A stretch of 64,000 bases of DNA from Heterohyrax brucei. Lineage: Eukaryota; Chordata; Mammalia; Hyracoidea; Procaviidae. The position numbers were made by a program, and so were the translations under genes. Below are positions 41,250-53,981 of the stretch, piece by piece. Where the stretch lies: contig CM053156.1 in NCBI GenBank assembly GCA_028571685.1, forward strand, positions 89,841,049 through 89,905,048, written 5' to 3'. Positions within the stretch are counted from its first letter, which is position 1. Each line of letters starts with the position of its first letter. The notes beneath the pieces are model-generated. The model was not told the origin of the DNA. It saw only the letters and a list, made by a program, of their open reading frames with translations, and ran no database searches.

Positions 41250-42985
41250 GAGGACAGGCCAAGTCCAAGGAGAAGCTGGCGTACTGCGGCTAGCAGATGC
41301 TGAGAGGCAGCTTGATCTCAGGATGTTACGGGGCACGGCTTAGTTGTATTTTAGGAGTAAAGCAGAGGAAGAGAGGGACGGGGGTGGGGAGATCTTTCCA
41401 TATGGTGAGAATTCTCTTCAAACCAATTGTAAACTTTGCTAACAGCCAGGCTAACATCAGCTGGAAGTCCTTGCAAGTTTCAGCTGCCTCTGGAGTTTTC
41501 TTATTGAAAGCATCTATAGCTGGGTGTGTGTCTTCTACCGAAATGTGATTCATTTAAAATTGATCTTCAGTCCAGAAACTGAGAATGAAATAGGTTCGCA
41601 TCGTACACTATCTTTTGAGTGATGATTACGACAGAACAGCCCTGCGGACAGCACCCTTGGAGCTTGGTGTTCTCAGGTGAAGACTGGTCTTTGAGGCCTA
41701 TGGTGCTTTGATTTGTCCGAGAGGGCTGTGTTTTTCCAAAGGCCACACTTGAGACAGCTGGGGAAGGAAGGAGATGATGCCAAGTTCATGACAGTTTGTG
41801 TAGAAGTCCAAGGTGATGTGGCGCTTTAACTCCTTCTTCCTCACGCCCCTGGTTGGGGAAGCATGGCCTCTGTAGGGTTGTGGGGATGGCAGAACACACA
41901 GCACACGACACAGGACAGGTGAAGTCAACGGCAGCTTGTTAGTCATGAATACACATAGCCTGGGGAGAGGATGCTGTGCTTAGGAGCAGAGGGAACAAGT
42001 GGGGTCTGGGGGAGACAGAGTTTGTGGTGACAAGAGGGCCGAGTGGCCCCTGGTTCCCCCAGGAGGGTGTGGTTGATTGGCTTGTTAGAATCATCTTGCA
42101 GACTGGTGGAATCTGAAGCCTGCTACTTGGGAGTAAATACGAACTCCATCTGGCTCCTGGGATAAGGAGCGCCGTTTGGCTGGGGGATTCTTTGCAGGAG
42201 TAGGGCGGGAGGAAAAGTTGTGGTTAGGTCCTCCGAGGCTCGCTGCTCCTGGTTGTCACCAGTTTCAGGAACTGTGTCACACCTGGCCTCCCCCTTTCAC
42301 TTCCATGAGAGAAGTGGGGGTCCTGTTTACAGCGTTAGCACTATGGTTTTCCAGACGGGTTGACAGCATTTTTATAAACAAGAGAGGTGTGTCCTGAATA
42401 AAATTGTGTTTCTGTCTCCCACCCAGGTGCCAGGAGCAGTTGGCAGACTCTAGGATTGTCCCCTGCTCTGCTGTTGCTCCCTGTTACTGCTCAGTGGTTG
42501 AGTATCCACAGTGTGATTGATAAGGGGTTATACAAGTGATAACAGTTGTGCAGATGGGTGTGCTGGTTGTTTTAGGGGAGGTGACTCCCAGGTGATGGAG
42601 GTAGCATGCACTATTACAGTAGGAAGTTTCTGTTTTCTGGGATTGTCAGCTACCTGCACTGCAGCTGGGGGCATGGACACCTCAGAATCACTCGCGAGTG
42701 TCTCAGTCCTGTTCCGCATGGACAGAATCACAGAGCTGGAAATCCACATTGGGGGAACCATTGGCCTGGAAGACAAATTTTCTTTGATCCATCAAATTGC
42801 ACAGCTTGTACTATGATTCTCTTGTACCCAGTGGCATCACCAAGGTTGGTGGTGTCCCCTAGTCCTTACAGCCAACAGCACTGGGTGTCCAAAGTCTGGC
42901 TGCAAACTCCAACCACCTGCATGTTCCAGGGAACAGAGGCTTACCTTCCATCCAGGTACTTGGAGACCCATCAAGCCCCTACCTT
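41250..42985. other. Mostly unique sequence
   Basis: The segment 41400-41580 is AT-richer and single-copy-looking. A 75-codon minus frame there has no recognisable domain. At 42380-42860 the sequence may include L1 5' flank or an unrecognised repeat. No exon is supported. Confidence 0.4.
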
Positions 42986-43317
42986 CCTCAGCACCTAACC
43001 TCCTCCTGCAGTGAGACACCTGTGCCTGCTCCAGTCACCCCACGTAGACCTGCCTGTCTAGACACAGAGCCTGCACCACACACCCGGTGACCAACAACCT
43101 GACCACTGAGCTGAATCCACACAAGAAAAGCAAATGGACTTCTGGGGTCACATAACATCCAGGACCTAAGAGCATCAAAGACACGAATAATCAAAGTAAC
43201 ACCTACAACCATACTATTTCGGCATATTAAAACAAAACAAGAAGCTAGGACACAGTAAGCAAATATAAAATAAATAACTCACTGATAGCTCAGATGCAAC
43301 AGTCAGCATCAAATTCC

Positions 43318-44260
43318 ATGAAGAGGCAGACCATGATGGCTCCAGTAAGCGACCCAAACATAGAACCAGGAAGCTTCCCAGAGGAAGAGAAGGTCTTGGA
43401 ATTTCCAGAGGTAGAGACCAAAAGATTAGTATACAGAGCTCTTTAGGAAATCAAGTAAAACACACAGACCAGGCCAAGGAACACACAGACAAAGCAATGG
43501 AGGCATGTCAGAAAGTTATACAAGAGCATAAGGACAAATTAAACAGGCTGCAAGAATGCATAGAGAGACAGCAAAGAGAAATCCAAAAGATTAACAATAT
43601 ATTTTCACAATTATACAACTCAGTAGAAAGTCAGAAGAGCAGACTGAGGCAATGAAAGTCAGAATTAATGAGACTGACGATAAAGCACATGACATCAATT
43701 TATCTGAGGGAACATCAGGTAAAACAATTTTTAAAAATACAGAAATTCTTAAGAATTACATGGGATTCTATCAAGAGGAATAACCTACAAGTGACTGAAG
43801 TACCAGAATAGGAGAACATAAAAGGAAACACAGAGAGAATTCTAGATTTATTGACAGAAAACTTCCTGATATTGTGAATGAATACAGAATATCTGTCTAC
43901 AAAGCTCATTGAACCCTTACAGGGTAGATCCCAAAAGAAAGTCACCATATTACAATAAAACCTGCCAAAGTGGAAGATGATGAGAGAATTTTAGAAGTGG
44001 CTAAGGATAAATGAAAACTCATCTACAAAGGAGAGTCAATAAGACCAAGCTCCAACTACTCAGCAGAAACCATACATGCAAGGAGGCAGTGAAATGACAT
44101 GTATAAAACTTTGAAGGAAAATAAAATGGCCAGCCAAGAGTTATATATCCAGCAGAGCTGTCTCTCAAATTTGGTAGTGAAATTAGGGCATTTCCAGATA
44201 AACAAAGTTAAGGGAATTTGTCAAAACCTAAACCAAAATTATAAGGAACTCTGATGGGCA
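43318..44260 (+). pseudogene. L1 ORF1 remnant
   Basis: ORF1p is the trimeric RNA-binding chaperone of L1. The reading begins MKRQTMMAPVSDP. A coiled-coil-type stretch rich in Gln, Lys and Glu covers about 43430-43700, then an RRM-like part containing the equivalent of RNNLQVTEVPE near 43780, then the C-terminal domain to about 44260. Several frames are needed to read it, so it is non-functional. Confidence 0.75.
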
Positions 44261-44369
44261 TCCTGTGGTTAGAAAATCAATAGTATCAGATAACTACCCA
44301 AGATTTGAACACAACACAGTACAACCAGATACCAACCTAAACAGGGAAGTCACAAAAGTAAGTCAAAGA

Positions 44370-44400
44370 TGCCAAGCCAAGCCAAGTGCCGTCGAAGGGA
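44370..44400 (-). mobile_element. Scrap of SINE/RTE 3' end inside L1
   Basis: 'aagccaagccaagtgccgtc' matches the terminal bases of the SINE/RTE 3' end seen at 3.09 kb. It sits between L1 ORF1 and ORF2. Confidence 0.5.
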
Positions 44401-44715
44401 ACAGAGATGTTAATACGTAAAAGATAACAACAATAAAACAAAAAGATGGACTCAATAATGTAGTCATAGAATTTTAGTATGGAAAAGTAGTCAAGGTAGT
44501 ATCAAGAAATAAAAGATTGTTTCAAGAGGTAAATTTTAAGGTAATCAAAAGGAAAGTAACAATCCTGCACATGAAAATAAAAAATAGAAGAAGATAAAGA
44601 CTCAGCAAATGCAAAATCAACAACAATGAAAAAGATGAAAAGAATACACATAAAATAAAATTACCTCAGAAAGTTAAATGGAGCAACAAAATTGTCAACA
44701 ATACACACAGACACA

Positions 44716-47700
44716 AATGACAGCACTAAATTTATACCCATCAATAAGTCTAGTGAGTGTAATAAATGAACTAAATGCACCAATAAAGAGACAGAGTGGC
44801 AGAATGAATTAAAAAACACAATCTGTATGCTGCCTACAAGAGACACTCTTACAGTTAAAGACAAATTAAAACTCAGAAGATGGAAAATAATATCAAGCAA
44901 AGAGCACTCATAAAAGAGCAGGAGTGGCAATGTTAATTTCTAACAAAATAGGCTTAAAAGCAAAATCCACAACACCATGTAATGATTAAAGGGTAAATGC
45001 TACAGGAGGACCTAACCGTAATAAATATTTACACACCCAATGACAGAGCTCCAAAATACCTAAAACATGTTCTAACAGCACTGAAAAGAGAGCTAGGCAG
45101 CTCCACAACAATAGTAAGTTGCTTCAACACACCCAGTCTGGTGAAAGACAGAACATCCAGAAAGAAACCCTGTAAAGACACAGAAGATCTCAATGCCACA
45201 GTTAACCAACTTGACTTCACAGAAACATACAAAACACTCCACCCAACAGCACAGACATACACTTCCTTTTCCAATACATATGGCACATTCTCCAGAATAG
45301 GCCACATATTAGGCCATAAAGCAGGCCTTACCTGAATCCAAAATATCAAAATAATACACTGTATCTTTTCTGACCATAAAGCCATAACAGTAGGAATGAA
45401 TGACAGAAAAATCAAGGGGAAAAAAACAATAAAGCTAGTGTGTGGAAACGGAACAACACCTTGTTCGAAAACTACTGGGTTGTATAAGAAAACAGGGACA
45501 GAATTAAAAAGTTCATAGAATCAAATGAGAATGAAAACACAGGCTACCAGAACCATTAGGACACAGCAAAAGAGTGCTCAGAGGTCAATTCATAGCAATA
45601 ATTACAAATATCCAAAAAGAAGAAAGGACCAAAATCAAGACATTAACCCTGTAACTCAAATAAACAGAAAGAGGGCAGCAAACAAAGTCTTTGTGCACCA
45701 GAAGAAAAGAACTAATAACCAAGTAGAGCAAAAATAAGTGGAATAAAGAATAGAAAAAACAATTGAAAGAATCAAAAACACCAAAACTGATACTTTGAAA
45801 AGATCAACAAAATCAGTAACCATTGACCGAACTAACTAAAGAAAACCAGGAGAGGAAGCAAATAACCTGACTGTGAAATGACATGGATGATATCACAACA
45901 CATCCAACTGAAATTAGAAGAATGATAAGAGAACATTAGGAAAAATTGTACTCCAACAAATTCGGAAACCAAAAGGCAATGGACACATTTCTAGAAACAT
46001 ACTATCATGTAAACTAGCACAGAGATAGAACAGCTAAATAAATTCCTAACGAAAGAAGAGATTGGCGAGTTAACTTTAAAACTTTCAACAGCAGCAGTAA
46101 AATGCTGATCATGATGGATTCACTGGAGAATTCTACCAGACTTTCAAAGAGGAGTTAACACCAGTACTAGCACAGCCATTTCAGAGCATAGAAAAGGATA
46201 ATATACTCCCAAACGCATCCTATGAAGCCAGCATAACCCTGATACCAAAACCAGGTAAAAATACCACAAGAAAAAAGAGACACAGAGAGAGAGAAAGAAA
46301 ATTAGAGACCAATATCCCTCGTGAACATAGATGCAAAAATGTCATCAGAATTCTAGCCAAAAGAATTCAACAACATATGAAAACAATAATTCAGACATTG
46401 AAAAAGTCCATCACCAATTTGTGATAAAAACAGCAAAATCGGAATAGAATGGAAATTTTTCATCTTAATAGAGGACATCTACACAAAGCTGACAGCCAAC
46501 ATCTTCCTTCAGTGGAGAAAGTCTGAACGTATTCCCCTGAAAACAGGAACCAGAGAATATGCCCTTTATCACCACTCTTATTCAAATTTGTGCTCTGAGT
46601 CCTAGCCAGAGCAGTTAGTCTAGAAAAGAAATTAAGGGCACCTAACTTGTTAAGGAAATTTAAAAGAATCCCAATTTGTAGATGATATGATCTTATTCAC
46701 AGAAAACCCCAGAGCATCCTCAAACTGCTGGAAGTAATCGAAGTTCCCAACAAGGTATCGAGATATGAGATAAACACAGAAAAATCAGTTGGATTCCTCT
46801 ACACCAGTGAAGAGAACTTCGAAAAGGAAATCACAAAATCAACACCATTCACAGTAGCCCCTAAGAGGAGAAAATACTTAGGAATATATCTAACCAGAAA
46901 CATAAAGAGTCTAAACCAAGAAAACTACAAGACCCTACTGCTAGAAACCAAAAGAGACCTACAAAAGTGGACAAACATAACGTGCTCATGGATAGGAAGA
47001 CTCAACATTGTGAAAATGTCAATTCTACCAAAAGCAATCTACAGATACAATGCATTTCTGACCCAAATTCCAGCATTTTTTAGTGAGGTGGAGAAAAAAA
47101 ATCACCAACTTTACATGGAAAGGGAAAAGGGTCCAGATAAATAAAGCATTCCTAAACAAGAAAACAAAGACAGAAGCTTCGCACTACCTGATCTTAGAAC
47201 CTATTATACCACCATTGTAATCATAACACCCTGATACTGGAACAGCAACAGACACGTTGACCAAGGGAACAGAACTCAGAATTCAGACATAAAATCACCC
47301 ACTATGAGCAGCACATATTTGACACAGGCCCAAGGTTCATAAATCGGTAAAAGACTGTTCAACAAATGGCCCTGACATTTCTGGGTATCCATCTGCAAAA
47401 CAGAAAAAACCCATACCTTATATCATGTATAAAAACTAATTCAAAATGGGTCAAGTCCTGAATATAAAATCTAAAATGATAACACTCATGAAAGAAAAAA
47501 TAGAGACAGTTCTAGGAGCTCTAATACATGGCATAAACAGAATACAAACCATATTGTATTCTGCTAACAGTACACAAACACCAGAAGAGCAACTAGATAA
47601 CTGGGAGCTCCTAAAAATGAAACACTTATGCTCATCAGAAGACTTCACCAAGAGAGTAAAGAACAACTTATAGTCTTGGGGGGAAAGAATAAGGTTTGCT

Positions 47701-48270
47701 ACAACGTACCCAGTTAGGTTCTAATCTCTCAAATCTACAAGATACTGCAAAACCTTAGCAACAAAAAGACAACCCAGTTATAAAATGGACAAAGAATACA
47801 CTTCACTAAAGAAGATGTTCAAGCAGCTAACAGATACTTGAGGAAATGCTGACACTCATTAGCCATTAGAGAAATGCAAATCAAGACCACAGTGAGATAC
47901 CATCTCCCTCAAACAAGGCTGGCACTAGTCTAAACACAAAATAGTGAACATTGGAGAGGTTGTGGAGAGACTGGAACACTCATACACTGCTGGTGGAAAT
48001 GTACCTTTGTGCAGCCACTCTAGAAATGGGTTTGGCACCTCCTTAAAAAACTAGAAATAGAAGTGCCATATGATCCAGCAATCCCACTCCTTATACATTT
48101 CCTGGAGAAATAAGAGCCATCATGCAAATAGGTACACCCAGACCCATGTTCAGTGTGGCACTGTTTACAACAGCAAAAAGATGGAAACAACCCAGGTGCG
48201 CACCAGCAGACAAATGGATAAACAAGTTATGGTGTATTCACACAATAGAATACAACACAATAATAAAGAC
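44716..48270 (+). pseudogene. L1 ORF2 remnant (endonuclease and reverse transcriptase)
   Basis: ORF2p nicks target DNA and reverse-transcribes L1 RNA. The endonuclease part is readable at 44997-45335 as VINIYTPNDRAPKYLK. The normally conserved GDFN catalytic motif reads SCFN, losing the aspartate. The reverse-transcriptase active site FVDD is at 46675-46686. Downstream, KYLGIYLTRN and LQKWTN with SWIGRLNIVKMSILPK lie at about 46870-47040. The C-terminal region continues to about 48270. Multiple frame breaks make it a dead copy. Confidence 0.85.
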
Positions 48271-48442
48271 TGATGTGAATCCATGAACCATCTCAAGCCA
48301 CGGGGGACTCTGGAAGGCATCATGCTGACTTAGTCCCCAAAATGACAAATATTCTATGAGAACATTACTGTAAGAACTCAAGAAAGTTTAAACACAGAAG
48401 AAAACGTCCTTTGATGGTTATTGGGGGGGGATTCACTAACTA

Positions 48443-48600
48443 GAATACCCGTTGTGGTCGAGTCAGTTCCAACTGATAGCGACCCTATAGGACAAAGCAG
48501 AACTTCCCAAGAGAGTTTCTGAGGAGCAGCTGGTGGATTCAAGCTGCTAACTTTTTGGTTAGTAGCTACAGCTCTTAGCTGTTATGTCATCAGGGTTTTC
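48443..48600 (-). mobile_element. AfroSINE inserted in the L1 3' UTR, antisense
   Basis: 'gttgtggtcgagtcagttcc', 'agcgaccctataggacaaag' and 'gaggagcagctggtggattc' are the complement of a full AfroSINE, with the head complement to 48600. It is one of the better preserved copies and must post-date the L1. Confidence 0.88.
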
Positions 48601-48715
48601 AAAGCAACCACAGGTGATGTATAAGTGAGCAGTATGACTGTGTTCCAACAAAAAGCTGGTAACAGGGAACCCAAGGTCAAGCAGGGGGAGCGCTGACACG
48701 TCATCAGGTCGGCTT

Positions 48716-49255
48716 CTGTGTTCGTCACCTGGCAATGCTGACAAAAGTGCCACAAGTGGATGGCTTTAACAAAGAAGAAATTTATTCTCTCCTAGTCCGG
48801 TAGGCTACAACCCCAGATTCCGGGCATCAGCTCCAGGTGAAGGCTCGCTCGCTCACTCGCTCTCTCTCTCTGTTGACTCTGGAGGAAGGTCTCTGTGACT
48901 TGTCGGTCTGGGATTGTGACACATTGGTCAGGGAGCATCTCAGCATGGCAACCCCAGGTCCAGAGAGTGTACTTGGCTTCCTGTGCTGCTTTCCTGATGT
49001 TGTGAGGTCCCTGGGTCGCTCTCCGCCTGCTTCTCTCTTTTATGTCTCCAAAGACACTGACTTAGGACACTGTCCAATCTGTAGACCTCATCAATATAAT
49101 GGCTGCTAATCCATCTTATTAAATCATAGTAAAGAATGTACATCACATAGGAAAACCCTATCAAAGGACAAAATGATGGACAGTCGTATGACAGTTGGCG
49201 TCATGGCCCAACCCAACTGCTGCACACGTTTTGGGGGGAATCATCAATCCATGGC
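48716..49255 (-). mobile_element. MaLR (MLT1-like) solitary LTR inside the L1 3' UTR
   Basis: It opens 'ctgtgttcgtcacctggcaa', contains 'agtggatggctttaacaaag' and closes near 'catcaatccatggca'. It is a fossil of the same LTR group as 39.9-40.5 kb. It lies between two parts of the L1 3' end, so it appears to have inserted after the L1. No internal region. Confidence 0.78.
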
Positions 49256-49362
49256 AGCTACCAGTGTCACAAAACAGTATGTGTATTAACTGTGTATGAA
49301 AAACTAGTTTGTTCTGTAAACTTTCATCTGAAGTACACTAAAAACTTTTTTAAAAAAGCCAA

Positions 49363-49818
49363 GGTGTCGCCTTGAGGACTAAGTTTCGCCTGACCCAAGC
49401 CATGGTATCTTCAGTCACTTCGTATGCGTGTGAAAGCTGGATGAAGAACAGGGCAGGCAGAAGAAGAGCTGGCCTCTGAAGTGCGGGGTTGGCCAAAACC
49501 CTGACGAGGCTGGGAGAGTGAACAGGTCTGCCTGGGCGGTGGGATGGACGGCCGCTCCTTAGAAGCAAGGACGGCAAGATTTCATCTCTCCTGCTTCAGA
49601 CGTGTTACCAGGAGGGACCAGTCCCCGAGAAAGACATCATGCCTGGAAAGCAGAGGGTCAGCAAGAGCCAGAAAGACCCGCAGAGGGTGGACCGACCTGG
49701 TGGCTGGGACAACAGGCTCAAGCAGAGCCGTGTGTGGACGGCGCAGGGCCAGGCCGGGCTCCATTCTGTAGGATGCGCGGGGAACTCTGAGTCGGACCCC
49801 ACCTGCTAGCACCAACAA
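49363..49818 (+). mobile_element. RTE LINE 3' end, sense, about 455 bp
   Basis: It begins 'aaggtgtcgccttgaggact' directly after the L1 3' end and runs through 'cctgacccaagccatggtat', 'gtatgcgtgtgaaagctgga', 'ccttagaagcaaggacggca', 'gttaccaggagggaccagtc' and 'gaaagacatcatgcctggaa' to the 3' end near 'ctgctagcaccaaca'. It is the longest sense RTE piece here. The frame is broken. Confidence 0.85.
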
Positions 49819-49819
49819 G

Positions 49820-50145
49820 ACAGGTTTATGGGAAGGGTTCTTGTGGGTACTAGCCACAGGAAGAATGCTGTTATTAAAAAGCAATCAGTTTCCGCCAGAA
49901 CACTGTGTGAAACTTCCACTGACAGCCATTCTGGTGTCACCTTCTCTGACAGTGTCACCTGGTATGCTCCGCACCCACACACTTGTCTAGGGACACCGCT
50001 GCTTCTGTGTGTCACTGCAGTGCACAGAGCCTTCCACTAAAGCCAAGCTGCTTAGACGCTGCTGTGGACACCAGCACACCCTCTTCTCCAGCCACAGGGA
50101 GAAGGTTGGAAGAGACTTTATTTTCCCTTTGACCAGCACTTGATA
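49820..50145. other. Unique sequence
   Basis: Nothing recognised. Confidence 0.4.
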
Positions 50146-50149
50146 CTTT

Positions 50150-50295
50150 CAAACCTCCTTCCACACAATCATAGCTTTTAGCAAGCATGATGTAACCTGG
50201 TAGCCATTTTATAGATGGGGAAAGAAAGGTAGAGAGAGATTTTAGTGCTGTTGGGATTGACTTTGAGGGGAATGCCCAGCTTCTTATCCAGAAAC
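50150..50295 (-). mobile_element. MIR SINE, antisense
   Basis: 'gccattttatagatggggaa' followed by 'gccc agcttcttatccag'-like sequence fits the complement of MIR. Confidence 0.6.
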
Positions 50296-50299
50296 AGAG

Positions 50300-50810
50300 C
50301 TGATTATTTTGTCTGAGATGGAGTAATTCTGGGGTGCTGTCTCCCAGGAGAGGAGTGCTTAGCTTGCCAGCATCCTCCCCGAGGGCACAGATCCACCAAA
50401 TTGTGAAAACTTGGGGTTTGTCTTCTTTCTTTCCATGGCTGTACTGTAGAATAAATATCTGGAAAATTCCTACATTCCTGATAAGATGGGCAGAGAAAGA
50501 GCTCTCTGTCTCCTCTTGAGAACTGTGAAGCTTGCCTGCTGGGAGGCGGAACCTTCACAGCAAGCCAAAAACACCCCTCACCTGCCTCCCGTCGTCCTCC
50601 TGTCCCAAAGTTTGTCACCAGACCCACTGCCTTTACCGAGATGTGGGTGAGGTGGCCGCTGTCACCAGCAGCCCGGGCAGTAAATCCAAGCTGTGTCTGT
50701 TCAGGAGTTGAGTGGCTGGGCCTCCCGGTGGTTTGGGCTGCAGACCCTGAACACCTTCCCCAGGAATGTCTGTCAGTGTCCCTCATGGCTGTGCCAGGCT
50801 GTTTGCTCCC
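50300..50810. other. Unique sequence
   Basis: A 160-codon minus-strand frame (50304-50786) has no recognisable domain. Nothing else seen. Confidence 0.4.
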
Positions 50811-50814
50811 AAGG

Positions 50815-51165
50815 GGTGCTGTTAGCTGTCATCAGGTTGGCTTCAACTCATGGTGGTCCCGTGCGCAGCAGAGGGAAAGGCGTCTGGTCCTTCCCCATTG
50901 TCACAAGTAATGGTCTCCTCAAGCCGTTTGCTGTGGCCACTGTGTGGTCTGAGGGCCTTCCAACCCAAGGGCTCACCTGGCACTGTATCAGATGCTGGTC
51001 GCCGTGATGCACGCAGTGTCCACTGGGGAGTAGGTCCCCAGGCCTTTCTTCCTACTCTGTGTTAGTCTGGAGGCACCCCTGAAAACTGCCCACCACGGGT
51101 GACCCTGCCTGTATTTGAAATTCCAGCATCACAGCAACACAAAAGCCCTGAAGAATGACAGACCG
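50815..51165 (-). mobile_element. RTE-derived non-autonomous element, antisense
   Basis: 'catcaggttggcttcaactc' is the RTE 3' end complement. From 51030, 'aggcctttcttcctactctg' and 'ccaccacgggtgaccctgcc' with 'cagcatcacagcaacac' are the complement of the RTE 5' region. As at 37.79-38.23 kb, RTE 5' and 3' parts are joined without the ORF. Confidence 0.68.
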
Positions 51166-51169
51166 GCAG

Positions 51170-52368
51170 GGGGGAGGTGGTCTCAAGAGCCTGCAAGCAG
51201 GTTCGGGGCGCATGCCTGTGTGGATGTGGGGGCGTAAGCACTGCAGAGACCCTCCCAGGCTGCTGGAGGAATTCCTCAGCTTAAAAGAAAGGCAACCCGG
51301 TCACTTCAGTTGACCACACTCTCCTCGGAGCTGCCCCTGCCCACTCGGAGTGATGAACTGCCCCTGTGGAACCCTAAAGGACTGGCAGGGTAGGTGGCCA
51401 GGTCTGTGGGAGCACGGCTCGCTGCAGACGCCTCTCTTCCTGACCCAGTTCTGTGGGTGCCGGCTTATGAAAGACCAAAAGTAGGTCGACATGGGGAGAT
51501 GAATTGGGCGAGAGGGGAAATCTCTTCATGAGCCGTGACTTTAAAATGTTCTGATGTCAGCCTCTAGGATTAACTAAACAGACAGGAGCCGTGTGTGCAG
51601 AGACCTCACCTCAGTTAATTAATGGAAACCAGCGACCCAGGGCACAGACGCCCGCCGAGGCAGGTCGCCGACACACAGAGCATGCAGGGATGTGCGTGGG
51701 TCTGTCCTGTGTCCAGATGTGAGCTCACAGATTTGTGCCGGTGAAGCTGAACTGCCTGAGAGTTCTCAGCCTTCACGGGGACGTGGGTAGATTTGTCATC
51801 ATGGTTGTTTGTTTGGCAAATTAGAAATCCTGTCCATCAAAATCCAACGGACTTAGAGCAGTGGGCTCAGACACTTCCGTGGCTGTTTTCTTTCCTCCGT
51901 GTTGAAGGCGTGTGCACCTCCTACAGTGGAAGGCACGCTGTCACTTAGCAAGCAGACTTTGTAGTCTTCAAGGGCTTGGCCACAGATGTGAGGCTTCCTG
52001 CAACTTCCTGATGCAGACGCTGAGGGGCAGGGAGTGGTCATTTCTGCCTAGCCAGGAGCACCATCCCATGGAGCCAGGCCCCAGGCTGTGACCTCTTCCT
52101 GCCTGCACACGCCTGCCAGTGGTCACCTGCTGATGATCACGTGCCGCAGGCCGTGGTGCAGCAGGGTGCCTGGGTGCCAAAGCTGCCCATGGGGTGGCTC
52201 AGGACTCGCGGGCAACAAAGGCCGGCCGCGGTGTTAACCTCACACGATGCTACCGGCTTTAAAAATACCACCCAGAGACTTCCCGTGTCGGGCATGCTTG
52301 AAGAAAACTCAGGCTGAAAGTACAGAGCGTTCGCGGGTCCGCCCTCCCCCAACACCATACCCCTCCTG
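51170..52368. other. Unique sequence
   Basis: No repeat or exon recognised. Confidence 0.4.
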
Positions 52369-52371
52369 TCG

Positions 52372-52775
52372 CGGATGTGTGCACACTCACAGATGCACAC
52401 ACATGTGCACACACACTTCCTCATGTCATACTCATGCACTCACAGGCACATATACAGTAACACTTCACAGCTACATTTACACACTCACAAAACACACACA
52501 TACTAACACACCGCCTCATGGCTCACACCCTAACACACAGGCACACTGATACACTGATGTACATGCACACACATACTCACATACCCCGACACACTCACAT
52601 ACATACACATGCACACGCTCACGTCACACTGACACATGCTCACTCACAGGCATGCTCACAGGCACACACACTAACACACACAGGCACACCTATATGCTCA
52701 CTCCCAGGCATGCTGACATATGTGCACACACAGGCACACTCATGCAGATTCTCTGACACATACACAGTCACACAG
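52372..52775. repeat. CA-rich compound microsatellite, about 400 bp
   Basis: CACA units are interspersed with CTCACA, CATGCT and CACTCA words. Locally repeated phrases include 'aggcacac' and 'gctcactc'. The Thr/His-rich frames through it are artefacts. Confidence 0.88.
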
Positions 52776-52779
52776 ACTG

Positions 52780-53962
52780 TCTTCTGTTGTGAACACCTGG
52801 CGTTCCTGTGGTGCCTTTGTTACGACGGGCGACTCTGCGTGCAGACACACTGTTGTTCACGGAAGTCCACAGTTTACACCAGAGCCCACTCTCCAGAGCA
52901 CAAGGTCCTGTGGGATTGGGCAGATGTGTCATGTCGAGTGTCCCCCCCAACAGTCCTGCAGAGTCCTTCCCATGTGACAGTGACCCATGCCCACCTCCTT
53001 CCTTCCTCTCCTCCCAGGGCCCCTGGCTGTGACCCATCTCCCCATGGTCTCTCTGGGTGTACCTCTTCCAGAATGCCACAGAACTGACACCATGAGGTTT
53101 GTCACCTTCCCTCAGAGTCTGCGTTTGGTTCGAGTGGGGCAGAGAGCAGCCAGGGGCTTTTCCAGCCTCTGGGCTCGCTGGGGAGGCGATGTCCTCCTGA
53201 CAGTGTGTGTGCTGCCACATGGCAGGGGGTGCCCTTCAGGACTGCCAGGAGAAACAAGTGTTAGCCCCCAGTTGCTGATTTTACAGAGTACTGTAGGAGG
53301 AGTTTGAATTTGTGGTAAAAGAAGGAAAATTTTGAACACGTTGCTTTGTTAATGTACACGTACCAATAGAGCCCAATGGGAACTGTGGGGTCAATGAGTG
53401 GTCCTTCACACGTGCCACTGAACACTTAGGGTGGGCTTGTCAAGGGGAGGGAATGAATCCATACTACCCTCCCACTTCAAATGCTGACGCAGCATGCTTC
53501 TACTGACAGAAATACATGGGATCCACAGAAAATCCAAAGCAGAAAATAAAGGGGTCACCAAAGAAGGGTCAAGGCTGCTGTACATCCTTTCTGGGGGGAG
53601 AGCTCACTTCATATTTCAAGGGTGACGTCCCCTTGTTCATGTGCATGTGCCATCGCTGCAACTCCCAATGCTGACTTCCTACTTGACTTTCCGGTCACAT
53701 GGTGCCTGTGCAGCCACTAACTACAGGATGGCCTCTCGGCAGCCCTGCAACCAGTGCTGGTGTCACTCCCTTCAACAGTGAGGAAACCACAGCACCAGAA
53801 GGCTCACAAAACCATGGCGACACTGCCCTTAGGCTGCAGTACAGAGGGAAAGCCGGCCAACCTTCCTGGTTTTAGCATCTCTGTTCTTGAGTCTCCATTA
53901 AACCATGACACTTTCACCTCTAAACACATCACATCTGGAAACTCATCCAGGTTTCTTTTCTC
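52780..53962. other. Unique sequence
   Basis: Possible MIR scrap near 53775 ('gtgaggaaaccacagcacca'). Otherwise nothing recognised. The last part is AT-richer and leads into the L1 target site. Confidence 0.4.
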
Positions 53963-53964
53963 TT

Positions 53965-53981
53965 AAAAACCTTTAAAAACA
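53965..53981. repeat. Target-site duplication, left copy (17 bp)
   Basis: AAAAACCTTTAAAAACA directly before the L1 5' end is repeated exactly at 57850-57866 after the poly(A) tail. The A-rich site fits L1 endonuclease preference. Confidence 0.9.

Larger units (their letters stand above)
42990..49362 (+). mobile_element. L1 LINE, nearly complete, decayed, interrupted at its 3' end
   Basis: Sense L1 with a 5' UTR part ('tcacataacatccaggacct' near 43149), ORF1 from ATG 43318 to about 44260, ORF2 from about 44716 to about 48270 and a 3' UTR. The 3' UTR is split by an AfroSINE (48443-48600) and a MaLR LTR (48716-49255) and resumes at 49258-49362 with 'gtaaactttcatctgaagta'. Many stops and frameshifts make it inactive. 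The A-rich composition contrasts with the GC-rich flanks. A target-site duplication was not found. Confidence 0.88.

Noticed and set aside
41326-41553. Possible protein-coding exon on the minus strand (75 codons)
   Set aside because: The peptide has no domain I recognise and the frame is not bounded by convincing splice sites.
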